DNA of 37,265 bases from Bacteroidota bacterium (GCA_013288015.1 JABDCR010000026.1:1-37265), one strand, 5' to 3'. Positions 18,175-27,171 are shown, counted from the first letter of the stretch. Program-made: numbers and translations. Notes: generated by a model not told the origin, from the letters alone.

Positions 18175-18801
18175 ATGAGCATTAATAAAGTAATAAATTC
18201 GCTCTGTACTATTATTTTTATAGCAATAATTCTGTTTTCAAATAAAGTAGCTGCCGGGAACAATAAAGAAGACAGCACCGCTCTTAAAAGAAAACTTATT
18301 ATCTCTGTAGGAATTGGCGACCCCGCTATAATTTATATAAATAACTTTATTAATAACGGCTATAAGTTTAATGGCAATGATAAAGTTGTGCCGCAAACAA
18401 ACCCACTTTATGCTAAAGTGGAATACAGGTTTTTTCATCATCTTGGTATTGGAATAAATGTGAGTTACGACGATTATGAAGCGCAACAAACAACCCCCTC
18501 AAGTACAACTTATACAAGTGTATACAAAACGCACACTTTGGTTGGAGACATTAGATTAAACAAGCATTTTCATTTTATAAAGAAAAGGCTTGATTTTTAT
18601 ATTGGTGCAGGGTTGGGATACGAAATACAATCTATTACCAATATAATTGTGACCAAAAGCCTACCTAAATTTAATGGTAATTCTATAGGGTTTGAACTAA
18701 CCATTGGAGGAAGATTTTACATTACTAAAAGAGTTGGAATTTATATAGAAGGTGGTATAGCCAGATCTATATTACAAGGGGGGCTTGCCGTTAGGATTTA
18801 G
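18175..18801 (+). CDS. outer-membrane beta-barrel protein
   Basis: 208 residues. A signal peptide ends near residue 28 (LFSNKVAAGN). The mature part has alternating strands with aromatic residues (HHLGIGINVSYDDYE, LDFYIGAGLGYE, VGIYIEGGIAR) as in small porin-like barrels of the OmpA-N/OMP_b-brl type. Enzyme motifs are absent. It lies 74 bp after the alpha-oxoamine synthase gene and converges on the acyltransferase gene with a 2-bp gap and no visible terminator. Role unknown. Confidence 0.72.
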   Translation: MSINKVINSLCTIIFIAIILFSNKVAAGNNKEDSTALKRKLIISVGIGDPAIIYINNFINNGYKFNGNDKVVPQTNPLYAKVEYRFFHHLGIGINVSYDDYEAQQTTPSSTTYTSVYKTHTLVGDIRLNKHFHFIKKRLDFYIGAGLGYEIQSITNIIVTKSLPKFNGNSIGFELTIGGRFYITKRVGIYIEGGIARSILQGGLAVRI

Positions 18802-18803
18802 GA

Positions 18804-19847
18804 TTATATATATTTATAACCGGTTATTTTATTCCTATAATTTAAAATAGGTTTTTCGAAAAAAGTATAGATAAGCCAAGAAATTAAGTAGGTCATCGCA
18901 ATTGATGCCGGAAGATTTATTTTTAAATCGTAAACAAAGGAGTGTGTTAAGTATATACTGTAGGTTAAAATACTTGTTGTACTTATAAACCAGAAAACAC
19001 CCTTTAATAGCAAATTTTTATCGGGATTAATTTTTATGGTTGACATAAATGGCACCATAAGAGATATGGTAAATGGTAAAATAAAGAAACCAAGAGTTCT
19101 GATAAATAAATTACTATCGATAGAATTAACAGGGTAAGATAAACTCCAAAAACAAAACAGGTATGTTATAAATAAAACAAAACCTAATGCAAAATATTTT
19201 TTAGAACACATTACCTCAAACACTTTCCATTTTTTGTGATTTACAAAAGATAAAATAACACCAATAAATAGCGAATCAAACCTAAAGGGGAAATTACTAT
19301 TAACCCCTGAATAAGGCACATTACCATGAACTACATATATAAGCCTTATAATATTTACAAAAACAATAAAAAGAATCATTGACATGAAAACTTTTTTATC
19401 TGTTTTTAAAACCCGCGTTGCTAATAAAAGAAATACAGGGGTAAATAAATAAAACCACTCTTCAATAACCAAACTCCACGAAACGTTACAAAAGGATATA
19501 CCATAAAAGTTGTTTTGAAGAAAAAAAACATAATATAAAATATTCCAGCCAATGGAATGGTTGATAAAAATAAACGTAAATAAAAGCACGGCATAATATA
19601 ACGGCAATATTCTAAACCACCTTCTAATCCAAAAAGACTTTAATGTTTGTGCGAAAGAATTTCCTTTATCAATATCACGAAAAATAATGCCACCAATTAA
19701 AAACCCGCTTAACACAAAAAATATTTCAACCCCAATCCCCCCAATTTTTAATTGAACAAGCCCCGGAATACCTATACCACCATGCTGCAGGATAACGAGC
19801 CAAATAGAAAAAGCCCTCATTATATCTAATCCAAAATTTCTACTCAC
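18804..19847 (-). CDS. acyltransferase family 3 membrane protein
   Basis: 347 residues with about ten membrane helices. The family signature is present: LDIMRAFSIWLVILQHGG near the N-terminus (the expected RxxxxxxVxxxH pattern), GVEIFFVLSGFLIGGI (about 33-48), and SWSLVIEEWFYLFTPVFLL in the middle. Members O-acylate sugars in lipopolysaccharide, capsule, peptidoglycan or small molecules at the membrane. The acceptor is not predictable. It is the last gene of a long minus-strand run, 65 bp after the DUF1456 gene. Confidence 0.9.
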   Translation of the reverse strand: MSRNFGLDIMRAFSIWLVILQHGGIGIPGLVQLKIGGIGVEIFFVLSGFLIGGIIFRDIDKGNSFAQTLKSFWIRRWFRILPLYYAVLLFTFIFINHSIGWNILYYVFFLQNNFYGISFCNVSWSLVIEEWFYLFTPVFLLLATRVLKTDKKVFMSMILFIVFVNIIRLIYVVHGNVPYSGVNSNFPFRFDSLFIGVILSFVNHKKWKVFEVMCSKKYFALGFVLFITYLFCFWSLSYPVNSIDSNLFIRTLGFFILPFTISLMVPFMSTIKINPDKNLLLKGVFWFISTTSILTYSIYLTHSFVYDLKINLPASIAMTYLISWLIYTFFEKPILNYRNKITGYKYI

Positions 19848-19912
19848 GTATAATAAATATGCTTATATGGGCAACTAAAGTACAAAAACCAAGAGAACAA
19901 TTAATTATATAA

Positions 19913-20155
19913 TTATTCTTCAGGCTCTCTTTCCTTATTGCTTGGTCCGCGCATGTGAATAATTAAACCGTTTAAAAAATTGCGCAACACCTGGTCGCCA
20001 CACTCTTTATAATTAGGGTGATCTTCTTTTTGATACAATGCGTTTAACTCGCTTTTTGTCATGTTAAAATCAGCCAGTTTAAGAATTTTAATTACATCAT
20101 CATCTCTTAGCTTAAGCGCCACGCGAAGCTTTTTAAGTATATCGTTGTTTGTCAT
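19913..20155 (-). CDS. DUF1456 (YehS-like) protein, single domain
   Basis: 80 residues. The sequence NNDILKKLRVALKLRDDDVI, followed by an acidic KEDHPNYKECGDQVLRNFL segment, matches the DUF1456 domain. E. coli YehS carries two such domains; this protein has one, a form I believe is common in Bacteroidota. It is small and soluble with no catalytic motif, and ends in a charged tail. It starts 15 bp after the 47-residue gene at 20171-20314. Function unknown in the family. Confidence 0.85.
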   Translation of the reverse strand: MTNNDILKKLRVALKLRDDDVIKILKLADFNMTKSELNALYQKEDHPNYKECGDQVLRNFLNGLIIHMRGPSNKEREPEE

Positions 20156-20170
20156 TTTCTATATTTAAGT

Positions 20171-20314
20171 TTATAACCAACCACCCATTTCGGTTTTTAC
20201 TGTTTTCCTTCTGCCCCTGCAGTCTTTGGGTTTACGTGCCCTGCAAGCAATAGAAGACAAAACAATGCTTACCAAAAGTAAACCACAAATAAAATAATGG
20301 ATTGGCTTTTTCAT
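20171..20314 (-). CDS. 47-residue secreted protein, probable lipoprotein
   Basis: A short frame starting ATG at 20314, overlapping the stop codon of the upstream membrane-protein gene by one base (TAATG), and ending 15 bp before the DUF1456 gene. The protein opens MKKPIHYFICGLLL, has a hydrophobic stretch to residue 22, and a cysteine at 24 (SSIAC) that could be a lipidation site, although the residue at -3 is serine rather than leucine. The mature part is about 23 residues and strongly basic, with KTEMGGWL at the end. The start-stop overlap, signal and placement support a real gene. I do not know its function. Confidence 0.7.
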   Translation of the reverse strand: MKKPIHYFICGLLLVSIVLSSIACRARKPKDCRGRRKTVKTEMGGWL

Positions 20315-21471
20315 TAAGGGTAAATGTTGGCGGCTATTTCATTGTTTTTTTGCTCTTGAATGGAAAGGACTATATCTGCATTTGCTCCACAATAAGCCTT
20401 TAAAGCATTACACACATTTAGTAATTGTTTGTTATTTAAAACAGGTTGCGCTTTAGTTTCGTTGGCACACCACTTAGTAACGGAAAGTTGGGTATAAATA
20501 TTGTCTGTATTGTTTGTGGTAAAATATTGGATATATAACGGGAGTCTGTTTTTTTCATTTTGTTTAATGTAAATAAATTGCTCACAGGTGTTGCTTTGCA
20601 TTAAATCAATTTTGTTTTCAGGAAACAAATCTTGTTTTACTAATCCACCAAAAACAATTAATAATAATATAAGTGCACTATATAAATTAAAGGAAATTGC
20701 ATATATTTTTTGTTCAGCAGTTTTGCCTGCAAATAAAAAGTAAAGTAAAAAAATCATGCAAACATTCCAAATTAAAACCCCGGCATTTGCATAGGGTGTT
20801 TCGGCTAACAGCAAACAAAAAGAGAATAAGTGTAAGCAAACGCCAATAACAATTGCTGCCATTTTTATACGATTAACGAAAAGACCCACCACCACAAACA
20901 ATTCTATAAACGGAACCACATATCGTATCCCTAAAATATATTTGTGTTGTTCTGGGGTGCAAATTTTTTCCAAGGGCGCGATGAATTGTAACCAAACATT
21001 TCCATTAACACTTGTTTGCAAAAACTGAATGGCAGATAAAACATAGATTAGGCAAATTAAAAGTTTAATAGCCGTAAAAACGGAACTATATCTGCGTGGA
21101 TTATCTATGCGCCAGTTATGCCCGCACAAAAGAAGAAAAATACCGATATAAAAAAACAACCAATACTGCCCTTTTGCAGTATCTGTAAACACAGCAAATA
21201 AAAAACAAAGTGTAGAAAGAAAAATAAAAAACTTTGGCGAACGGTATAAAAGTACGCCGATTAAAGAGATGGATAAAACACTAAGTAAAACATAATCTAC
21301 TTTTTGATTAAAAGAAAAATCATATAATGCCATTTTGGGATAATAACCCGCCGGAAGCCACCAATTTAAAGTAAAGCAAACACTTGTTATAAGTGATAGA
21401 GCTAAAATTGTTTTAACAATTCGCAATCGTTGAGAGATGTTTAAAGTTGGGTTTATGAGTTGTTGTATCAT
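20314..21471 (-). CDS. polytopic membrane protein of unknown function
   Basis: 385 residues with about ten hydrophobic segments up to residue 290, then a ~95-residue soluble C-terminal part containing four cysteines (near CEQF, KWCAN, NVCNA, AYCGA), which could lie in the periplasm. The central RYVVPFIELFVVVGLFVN segment has some resemblance to DoxX/HTTM-type membrane proteins, but I would not assign the family on this. The start overlaps the NlpC gene stop by four bases (ATGA) and the end overlaps the 47-residue gene by one base, so the three are probably translated together. Confidence 0.75.
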   Translation of the reverse strand: MIQQLINPTLNISQRLRIVKTILALSLITSVCFTLNWWLPAGYYPKMALYDFSFNQKVDYVLLSVLSISLIGVLLYRSPKFFIFLSTLCFLFAVFTDTAKGQYWLFFYIGIFLLLCGHNWRIDNPRRYSSVFTAIKLLICLIYVLSAIQFLQTSVNGNVWLQFIAPLEKICTPEQHKYILGIRYVVPFIELFVVVGLFVNRIKMAAIVIGVCLHLFSFCLLLAETPYANAGVLIWNVCMIFLLYFLFAGKTAEQKIYAISFNLYSALILLLIVFGGLVKQDLFPENKIDLMQSNTCEQFIYIKQNEKNRLPLYIQYFTTNNTDNIYTQLSVTKWCANETKAQPVLNNKQLLNVCNALKAYCGANADIVLSIQEQKNNEIAANIYP

Positions 21472-22019
21472 TTTAGTTTTCCTATTCTATAAAAATATTT
21501 TTTGTAATAAGATTCGTTTAAATCGCTAATAATTACACCTCGTTTGGTAGAGGCATGAACAAACTTATTATCGCCAACATAAACCCCAACGTGCGAAACT
21601 TTATCGCCGTTTATTTTAAAAAACACCAAATCACCCTCTTGTATATCGGTTGCTTTTACGTAAATGGTTTCTTGTTCGATAGAATTTGCGGAGCCTGTGA
21701 TGGTTTTTTTATACACATCTGCATATAGTTTTGCAGCAAAATGCGAGCAATCTATTCCGTGTTTATCTGCGCCACCATATTTGTAAACCGTACCGTACCA
21801 TTCGCTAATAAAATTTACTAAGGTTTTATCCGATATGTTTTTTGTTTCTGTTTTTATTTCTTCCGCAGAAATCTTTGTAGCCACTTCATCAGCATGCTTT
21901 TCAGCTACTTCTGTATTTTGGTTTTTAGGGTAATTTGTGGTAGCGGCTTTTTTGGACTTACAAGAAGCCATAAAAATTAAAAGAATAAGACAAAAGAATT
22001 GTAACCGCAAAAAGCGCAT
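21468..22019 (-). CDS. NlpC/P60 family lipoprotein hydrolase
   Basis: 183 residues from the ATG at 22019, preferred because it puts the hydrophobic signal and the lipobox FMASC (Cys19) at the N-terminus; the frame is open for 14 more codons upstream. After a low-complexity linker comes the NlpC/P60 domain (about 70-183). The catalytic cysteine is in HGIDCSHFAAKLY, the catalytic histidine in DKVSHVGVYVGDNKF, and a third polar residue in FVHAS. Such enzymes cut gamma-D-glutamyl-diaminopimelate bonds in peptidoglycan, here at a membrane surface. Coupled to the next membrane-protein gene by an ATGA overlap. Confidence 0.92.
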   Translation of the reverse strand: MRFLRLQFFCLILLIFMASCKSKKAATTNYPKNQNTEVAEKHADEVATKISAEEIKTETKNISDKTLVNFISEWYGTVYKYGGADKHGIDCSHFAAKLYADVYKKTITGSANSIEQETIYVKATDIQEGDLVFFKINGDKVSHVGVYVGDNKFVHASTKRGVIISDLNESYYKKYFYRIGKLK

Positions 22020-22085
22020 AGTCAAAAATATAGTATGTGGGTGTTTGTTTGAGACAAACAAAAAGCATTTATCTACAAAGCTTTG

Positions 22086-23306
22086 TTAATTGTATTGAAT
22101 GCTTATTTTTTTGAACGCATCACTATTATCGCCATCTATAGTGGCAGGAGCCCATTTTTTGACAGATTTAATTAAATCAATAACATCTTGCGAGCAGACG
22201 TCGCAACCCTCTATTGGTTTTAAAATTTTAATCTTCTCTGCTTTTCCGGTTTTAGTAATTAAAAATTCAACCTCAATTATTCCTGAATTAGTGGGAGAGG
22301 ATATTTTTAAGTGTTGTTTTGCATAAGTCGCAAACGCGGCATCTCCATCAATGAAAGCGGACTCCCCATAACTTTTAGCTGTTGATTTTTTATCCGGACT
22401 ATTTGCCTGATATAATCCGGCAGTTTTATTTTTTTGTACCGCAACCCTTTCGTCGTTTTTGGATTGATAAGAAGAATTTTCGGTTGCTTTAGCTCCTTGG
22501 GTACTAGAAAAAGTCGCTTGCGCAGACTGTTGAGCGGGAGCTGTGTTACCGGTAGCGACGATGGATTTTTCTTTTGACTTATCATTATCCTTTTCACGGT
22601 CACTTAACACACTATTGTTATTGCTGGTTGTTTCGGTTGTTGCTACACCCTGTTGCTGTTCTTGACTAACCGGTGATGCGGCCGCCTTGCTTTCTTCATA
22701 GTGATTTGCTTTTTCTGCAACAACAAGCTTTGTATCTGCTTCATTATAAGCGTCTTTTGCCATTTGTTTTGCAGCTTGCTCTTTTCCGTTACTCTCTAAC
22801 AAAGTATTTTCTATACTACCTGGCGGTGGCCCCGTTTGAAAGTTAAGTATAGCTACATCTTTTTTATCGGAAGGTTTCTTTTTATCTAAAGCCTCGGGCT
22901 CTTTTGCTTCGTAAGTGGTTTGTGTCTCGGATTGTGTTATAGGTGTTGTATTTGATAAGGTAGATTCTTCGGGTTTTTTTAAATTCTCTGCGGAAGCGAT
23001 TGGCTTTTCGTTTTTTGTAATATCAGGGGCAACCTTGTTTTTAAAAAACAAAACAGAACCAATTATTAAAACCAAAGATGCTGCTGCGCTAAAATAATAA
23101 ATTGTTTTTTTTCTCTTATCCTTTACAACAATAGAATCAATTTCGGCATCTAAATCATTTAATAACACATCTGGTTTATCTAATAATTTCAAACCCTCTA
23201 AAGCCTCGCGTTCAAACTCATCCATATCAGCGGACACGTTTTTTCCTTCCTTAATAAGTTTAAGGAGCTCTTCTTTGCTGTATATGTTATGCTTGTCCTT
23301 TTGCAT
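22086..23306 (-). CDS. single-pass membrane protein with TonB-like C-terminal domain, possible anti-sigma factor
   Basis: 406 residues. The N-terminal ~67 residues are charged and cytoplasmic by prediction; one helix follows at about 68-86 (YYFSAAASLVLIIGSVLFF). A long serine/threonine/glutamine-rich linker (about 95-320) leads to a domain resembling the TonB C-terminus (GIIEVEFLITKTGKAEKIKI, then KSVKKWAPATIDG). It overlaps the ECF sigma gene by 20 bp, the usual place for an anti-sigma factor. The N-terminus lacks a recognisable zinc anti-sigma motif, so a direct sigma-binding role is inference. It may sense a periplasmic or outer-membrane state. Confidence 0.78.
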   Translation of the reverse strand: MQKDKHNIYSKEELLKLIKEGKNVSADMDEFEREALEGLKLLDKPDVLLNDLDAEIDSIVVKDKRKKTIYYFSAAASLVLIIGSVLFFKNKVAPDITKNEKPIASAENLKKPEESTLSNTTPITQSETQTTYEAKEPEALDKKKPSDKKDVAILNFQTGPPPGSIENTLLESNGKEQAAKQMAKDAYNEADTKLVVAEKANHYEESKAAASPVSQEQQQGVATTETTSNNNSVLSDREKDNDKSKEKSIVATGNTAPAQQSAQATFSSTQGAKATENSSYQSKNDERVAVQKNKTAGLYQANSPDKKSTAKSYGESAFIDGDAAFATYAKQHLKISSPTNSGIIEVEFLITKTGKAEKIKILKPIEGCDVCSQDVIDLIKSVKKWAPATIDGDNSDAFKKISIQYN

Positions 23307-23874
23307 GGTTTTCTTCCAACCGTAATTTTAAATTTCTTTTTCCATTTTGTATATAACTCTTCACCTTGTTTAAATCATAATTTGTCAGCTCAACTATTTG
23401 CGTGTAGCTTTTATCTTTTAAGTAAAAAAGCTCAATGCAAATACGCTGCCCCTCATCTAAATCTGCCAAAGCCTTTTCAAGCAAAGCATATTCCTGCTCA
23501 CGCTTATTAGCTTGTAGATGCGTTTCTTCAGTGTTTTCCATAAAAACCTTAAAATCTTTCTCATATTCAAGCGCACGCTTTAAGTTGCTTTGTGCCGAAC
23601 GAAGCTGCATCAAACAAAAATTCTTACTATAAGTAAAAAGCCAGCTTTTAAAATACTCAACCTTGTGTTTTTTAAGATCGTCGAATAATTTGGTAAAAAT
23701 GTTAACACTAGTATCGTAGGCCTGATCTTGGTCTTTAAAGTACTTCATACACAAACCAAACACCAAATGCGAGTAACGCTTATATAAAACCCCCACAAAA
23801 ACCTTATTACCCGTTTGCCTATATTTATCAAGCAATTCGGTGTCGGTTAATTGGCTATGGGTTAAGGCTTCCAA
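23287..23874 (-). CDS. ECF-type RNA polymerase sigma factor
   Basis: 195 residues. Region 2 covers about 30-95 (LYKRYSHLVFGLCMKYFKDQ, then DDLKKHKVEYFKSWLFTYSKN); region 4 is near 145-185 (LDEGQRICIELFYLKDKSYT, then NYDLNKVKSYIQNGKRNLKL). This layout and size are those of extracytoplasmic-function sigma factors. The start is TTG at 23874: an in-frame stop lies two codons upstream and no ATG occurs before about residue 43, inside region 2. It overlaps the following membrane protein gene by 20 bp. Target promoters unknown. Confidence 0.9.
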   Translation of the reverse strand: MEALTHSQLTDTELLDKYRQTGNKVFVGVLYKRYSHLVFGLCMKYFKDQDQAYDTSVNIFTKLFDDLKKHKVEYFKSWLFTYSKNFCLMQLRSAQSNLKRALEYEKDFKVFMENTEETHLQANKREQEYALLEKALADLDEGQRICIELFYLKDKSYTQIVELTNYDLNKVKSYIQNGKRNLKLRLEENHAKGQA

Positions 23875-23956
23875 AATATTTCATTAAAAGTAAAAATTAT
23901 TTATGGAATTAGCTTTATGTGTGCATCTCAATAGAAACAATTAAAAATAACGCCCT

Positions 23957-25639
23957 ATGAAAACGCAATTAATTTTATCTGCCATGGTTTGTTTGTTCTT
24001 AAACGCAAGAGCCAGCGAAACCGAAAAAACCGTTAAAACAAAACCCGAAAAAGTTATTGTATATAAAAACGGAGCGCAAATATTCAGGCAAACACAAACC
24101 ACTTTGGTTGCCGGAGAAAACAAAATAACGTTTGATTGGCTTGAAGAAGGAATAAGCGCCAACAGTATACAGGTTGGGGGTAACGGCAGTTTTATTATTA
24201 CCGAAAGCGAGTACATTGATAAAATGCCCGATTTGGATAAATTGAAAAATACAGCCGATTTTAAATATGTAAAACTGATAAAACAAATAAAAGATTCTTT
24301 AGCCTTGATTGATTATAAAACAGAAGAAATTAATTATCATAAAGAGATTTTAAATACGGAAAAGGGAGTGTTGCTTAACTATCGCCTATTTAAAGGCGAA
24401 GCAAAAAAAGACTCTTTATCTTTTTTAAAAGACGGCTTAAATTATTTGCAGGAAAAGCTAACAGCTATTTATAACGACTTGCATTTACTTAAAAAAGAAG
24501 GCGATCAACTTGTACTTATAAAACAAAACCTGCAAAACAGGTTAAATGGCGTAAATGCCGATTTAGGAGAGCAAGATATTTCTTCTATTTATAAAACAAA
24601 CCATCAAATTACGGTAAGCGTAATTTCAGATATAACTACACAAGTAAGCATCAACGTAAATTATTTTGTGAACACTGCAGGCTGGGAACCCACGTATGAT
24701 TTACGCACCGAAGGCGTTGAATCGCAAGTAAAACTAACCTACAAAGGTGTTATATACCAACACACAAATACAGATTGGAGTAATGTAAAATTGATTCTTT
24801 CTACCGGGACACCACAATGTAATTTAAGTGCGCCAGAATTATATAGTTGGTATTTGGATGTTATAAAACCAGTTCATCAATATGATTATGATAAATCAAA
24901 GAAATCATATTTAGCCGCTCCATCACAAGCTTTTGCAAGCGGGGCATCAACAACGACTAAAAATGATGAATATAGAGAAGAACAGGAACAGGCAAAAGAA
25001 GCTTACGAGTATGTTACCACAAACGACCAACAAGTACAAGCAACGTTTGAAATTAAATTACCCTATACTATTGCGTCGGATAACAAAAAACACACCGTGT
25101 CGGTTTTACAAAAAGATTTAGATACCAAATACATTTATAAAACCGTCCCTAAAGTAGATGTTACAGCTTATTTATTAGCTTGTGTAACAGGTTGGGAGGA
25201 CCTGAATTTATTACCCGGCAAAGCGAGTATTTTTTATGCAGGAACCTATGTTGGACAAACCTATATAAACCCGGCTACCACAAATGATACCCTGAATTTA
25301 ACCTTGGGCAAAGACGATAACGTGGTTGTAAAACGCGTAAAACAAAAAGACAAAAGCAAAGAGAAATTATTAAACGACGACAAGGTTTACTCGTTTGCTT
25401 ATGAAATAACGATGAAAAACGGCAACACAAAAAACATAGAAATAGAAGTTAAAGATCAGTTACCCATTACACACGGAAAAGATGTTGTTATAACAAAAGA
25501 TAATATTGCCAATGCAAGCTATGAAGAATCGACCGGAATTTTAACCTGGCGACAAACCATTAAAGCAAAAGATACTAAGCATATAAACTTTGCTTATACC
25601 ATAAAAGCCCCGAAAGATTTACCCATAGCAGTTAGATAA
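23957..25639 (+). CDS. MuiA/DUF4139-family protein
   Basis: 560 residues with an N-terminal signal (ending near NARAS, residue 20). The N-terminal region (PEKVIVYKNGAQIFRQTQTT) matches the DUF4140 strand pattern and the C-terminal two thirds the DUF4139 domain (NTAGWEPTYDLRTEG, then TNTDWSNVKLILSTGTPQCN). A coiled-coil-like section lies at about 90-190. Homologues are called mucoidy inhibitor MuiA, but the molecular function is not known. Secreted, probably periplasmic. Divergent from the sigma-factor gene with an 82-bp gap; ends at a strong terminator. Confidence 0.85.
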   Translation: MKTQLILSAMVCLFLNARASETEKTVKTKPEKVIVYKNGAQIFRQTQTTLVAGENKITFDWLEEGISANSIQVGGNGSFIITESEYIDKMPDLDKLKNTADFKYVKLIKQIKDSLALIDYKTEEINYHKEILNTEKGVLLNYRLFKGEAKKDSLSFLKDGLNYLQEKLTAIYNDLHLLKKEGDQLVLIKQNLQNRLNGVNADLGEQDISSIYKTNHQITVSVISDITTQVSINVNYFVNTAGWEPTYDLRTEGVESQVKLTYKGVIYQHTNTDWSNVKLILSTGTPQCNLSAPELYSWYLDVIKPVHQYDYDKSKKSYLAAPSQAFASGASTTTKNDEYREEQEQAKEAYEYVTTNDQQVQATFEIKLPYTIASDNKKHTVSVLQKDLDTKYIYKTVPKVDVTAYLLACVTGWEDLNLLPGKASIFYAGTYVGQTYINPATTNDTLNLTLGKDDNVVVKRVKQKDKSKEKLLNDDKVYSFAYEITMKNGNTKNIEIEVKDQLPITHGKDVVITKDNIANASYEESTGILTWRQTIKAKDTKHINFAYTIKAPKDLPIAVR

Positions 25640-25645
25640 TAAAAC

Positions 25646-25676
25646 AAAGCCTTACAGAAATGTGGGGCTTTTTATC
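25646..25676. terminator. bidirectional intrinsic terminator between convergent genes
   Basis: Arms AAAGCCTTAC (25646-25655) and GTGGGGCTTT (25662-25671) with a six-base AGAAAT loop pair over ten positions with two G-T pairs. A-rich sequence precedes and T-rich sequence follows, so it suits both the MuiA gene and the opposite-strand symporter gene, whose stop codon begins at the right edge (25672-25674). Confidence 0.8.
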
Positions 25677-27135
25677 TTAAATAAAAATAAGTAAACAGGG
25701 TGATAATTAAAATACCGATTACATCTAATAGTAAGCCAACCTTAAGCATATCCCGTATAACTATTTTATTTGTACCAAATACAATGGTGTTTGCTGCTGT
25801 GGCTACAGGGAGCATAAAACCTAGGGATGCTGCAAAAGTAGCTGGCATCATTAATAAAAGCGGATGCACATGGATTTCTTTTTGCAATGAAATCATAATA
25901 GGAATGCAAAGCTGTATACTGGCAATGTTACTGGCAAATTCGCTTATAATAGTTACAATTACACAAATGCCACCAATTAATAACACAGTAGGTATATTTT
26001 TCATAAACACTAATCTAAAGGCCAACCAATCGCTTAAACCCGATTGCTCAAAACCATAGGCCAAAGCAAAACCACTTCCAAAAAGTAAAATAATATCATA
26101 GCGAATTTTTTTTGCATCTTCCCAAACAAGCAAAGCTTCGCCTCTGTTTATTTTAGATGGAATTAAAAACAAAAGCAAAGCAGCCGCTATAGCTACACTT
26201 CCATCGTCCAATGCTTTGGTATTAGGAAAAATATTTTTCCAGCCTTTAAAGGTAAAAGAATCGAAAATCAAATCTTCTCTACTAAACCAAAGTAAAACGC
26301 AAGCGCCGAACACGGTAAAAATTACTTTTTGCTCGTAGCTAATTTTCCCTAATGATTGATAAGCTTTTTGGAAAAAGTTTTTTTCTAAATCTTTACAGCT
26401 TACTTCTTTTAAAAAGTATTTGCTAAGTACAAAATAGGTTGCCATTAAAAAAACAAACGATAAAGGGTATCCGATAGCAGCCCATTTTAAAAAATTTAAA
26501 TCATGTAAATCGGGAAAGTTCTTTAAATATTCTTTAAAGAAAAACATATTTGGCGGTGTTCCCACGGGTGTTGCCATTCCGCCAATGGTGGCGCTGTAGG
26601 CAAGGGCAAGCAACATGGCGGCCGCAAATTTTTGCTGATTTTTGGAAATGTGTTTTTCCATTTCGGTTATCAAAGCCAACACAGCACCAAATAACATCAT
26701 GGTGGTTGCTGTGTTAGAAATCCAATTAGAAATTAAATAAGTAGAAAGCATGATACCAAACAAAACACTCTTTGGGTTATGCCCTACTATGGATAGTATT
26801 TTTAAAGCAACACGCCTGTGCAAATCGTATTTTTCGATAGCAAAAGCAATCATAAATCCGCCTAGAAATAAAAAGATAATGCTATCAGAATATTGTTGCG
26901 CTACAATTTTTGCTTCGCCAATTCCTAATAAGGGAATAAACAAAAAGGGGATTAATGCAGTAACCGCCAAATGCACAGCCTCGGTAAACCACCAAATAGA
27001 CATCCACAATGTGATGCCCGCCATATAGGATATATGTGGGTTTTTATCATCTAGTGAAATAAAAAACACAAATAAAATACAGGTAAGCGGCCCGGCAAGC
27101 AGGGCAATTATTTTAGAATTACTAAGTGAACTCAA
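25672..27135 (-). CDS. DASS-family sodium:dicarboxylate/anion symporter (SLC13-like)
   Basis: 487 residues from a TTG at 27135, about twelve membrane segments. The two family motifs are visible: SNWISNTATTMML with the Ser-Asn-Thr sodium/substrate site, and the second, degenerate copy SEFASNIASIQLCIPIM. The loops MATPVGTPPNMFF and LPVATAANTIVFGT after each are also typical. Substrates in the family include succinate, citrate and sulfate; not resolvable here. The start is uncertain: the frame is open upstream to a TTG at 27168, but no ATG is present and the divergent gene's promoter box falls in that stretch. I chose the later TTG, which follows an A-rich run. Confidence 0.88.
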   Translation of the reverse strand: MSSLSNSKIIALLAGPLTCILFVFFISLDDKNPHISYMAGITLWMSIWWFTEAVHLAVTALIPFLFIPLLGIGEAKIVAQQYSDSIIFLFLGGFMIAFAIEKYDLHRRVALKILSIVGHNPKSVLFGIMLSTYLISNWISNTATTMMLFGAVLALITEMEKHISKNQQKFAAAMLLALAYSATIGGMATPVGTPPNMFFFKEYLKNFPDLHDLNFLKWAAIGYPLSFVFLMATYFVLSKYFLKEVSCKDLEKNFFQKAYQSLGKISYEQKVIFTVFGACVLLWFSREDLIFDSFTFKGWKNIFPNTKALDDGSVAIAAALLLFLIPSKINRGEALLVWEDAKKIRYDIILLFGSGFALAYGFEQSGLSDWLAFRLVFMKNIPTVLLIGGICVIVTIISEFASNIASIQLCIPIMISLQKEIHVHPLLLMMPATFAASLGFMLPVATAANTIVFGTNKIVIRDMLKVGLLLDVIGILIITLFTYFYLR

Positions 27136-27140
27136 TTTTG

Positions 27141-27148
27141 TATTTTTG
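27141..27148 (+). promoter_or_regulatory. probable -7 promoter element for the small secreted protein
   Basis: TATTTTTG fits TAnnTTTG exactly and lies 23 bp before the ATG at 27172. A TTTTG lies immediately upstream but too close to be the -33 element. Confidence 0.45.
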
Positions 27149-27171
27149 GTACATAACAAATATATCAAATT

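Noticed and set aside
22042-22060. Hairpin TGTTTGT/ACAAACA between the TonB-like gene and the NlpC gene
   Set aside because: Seven A/T-rich pairs and no T-run on the transcribed strand; too weak for a terminator.
22075-22086. 12-bp palindrome ACAAAGCTTTGT next to the TonB-like gene stop
   Set aside because: Short and AT-rich with a HindIII-like core; no promoter context or second copy, so chance is likely.
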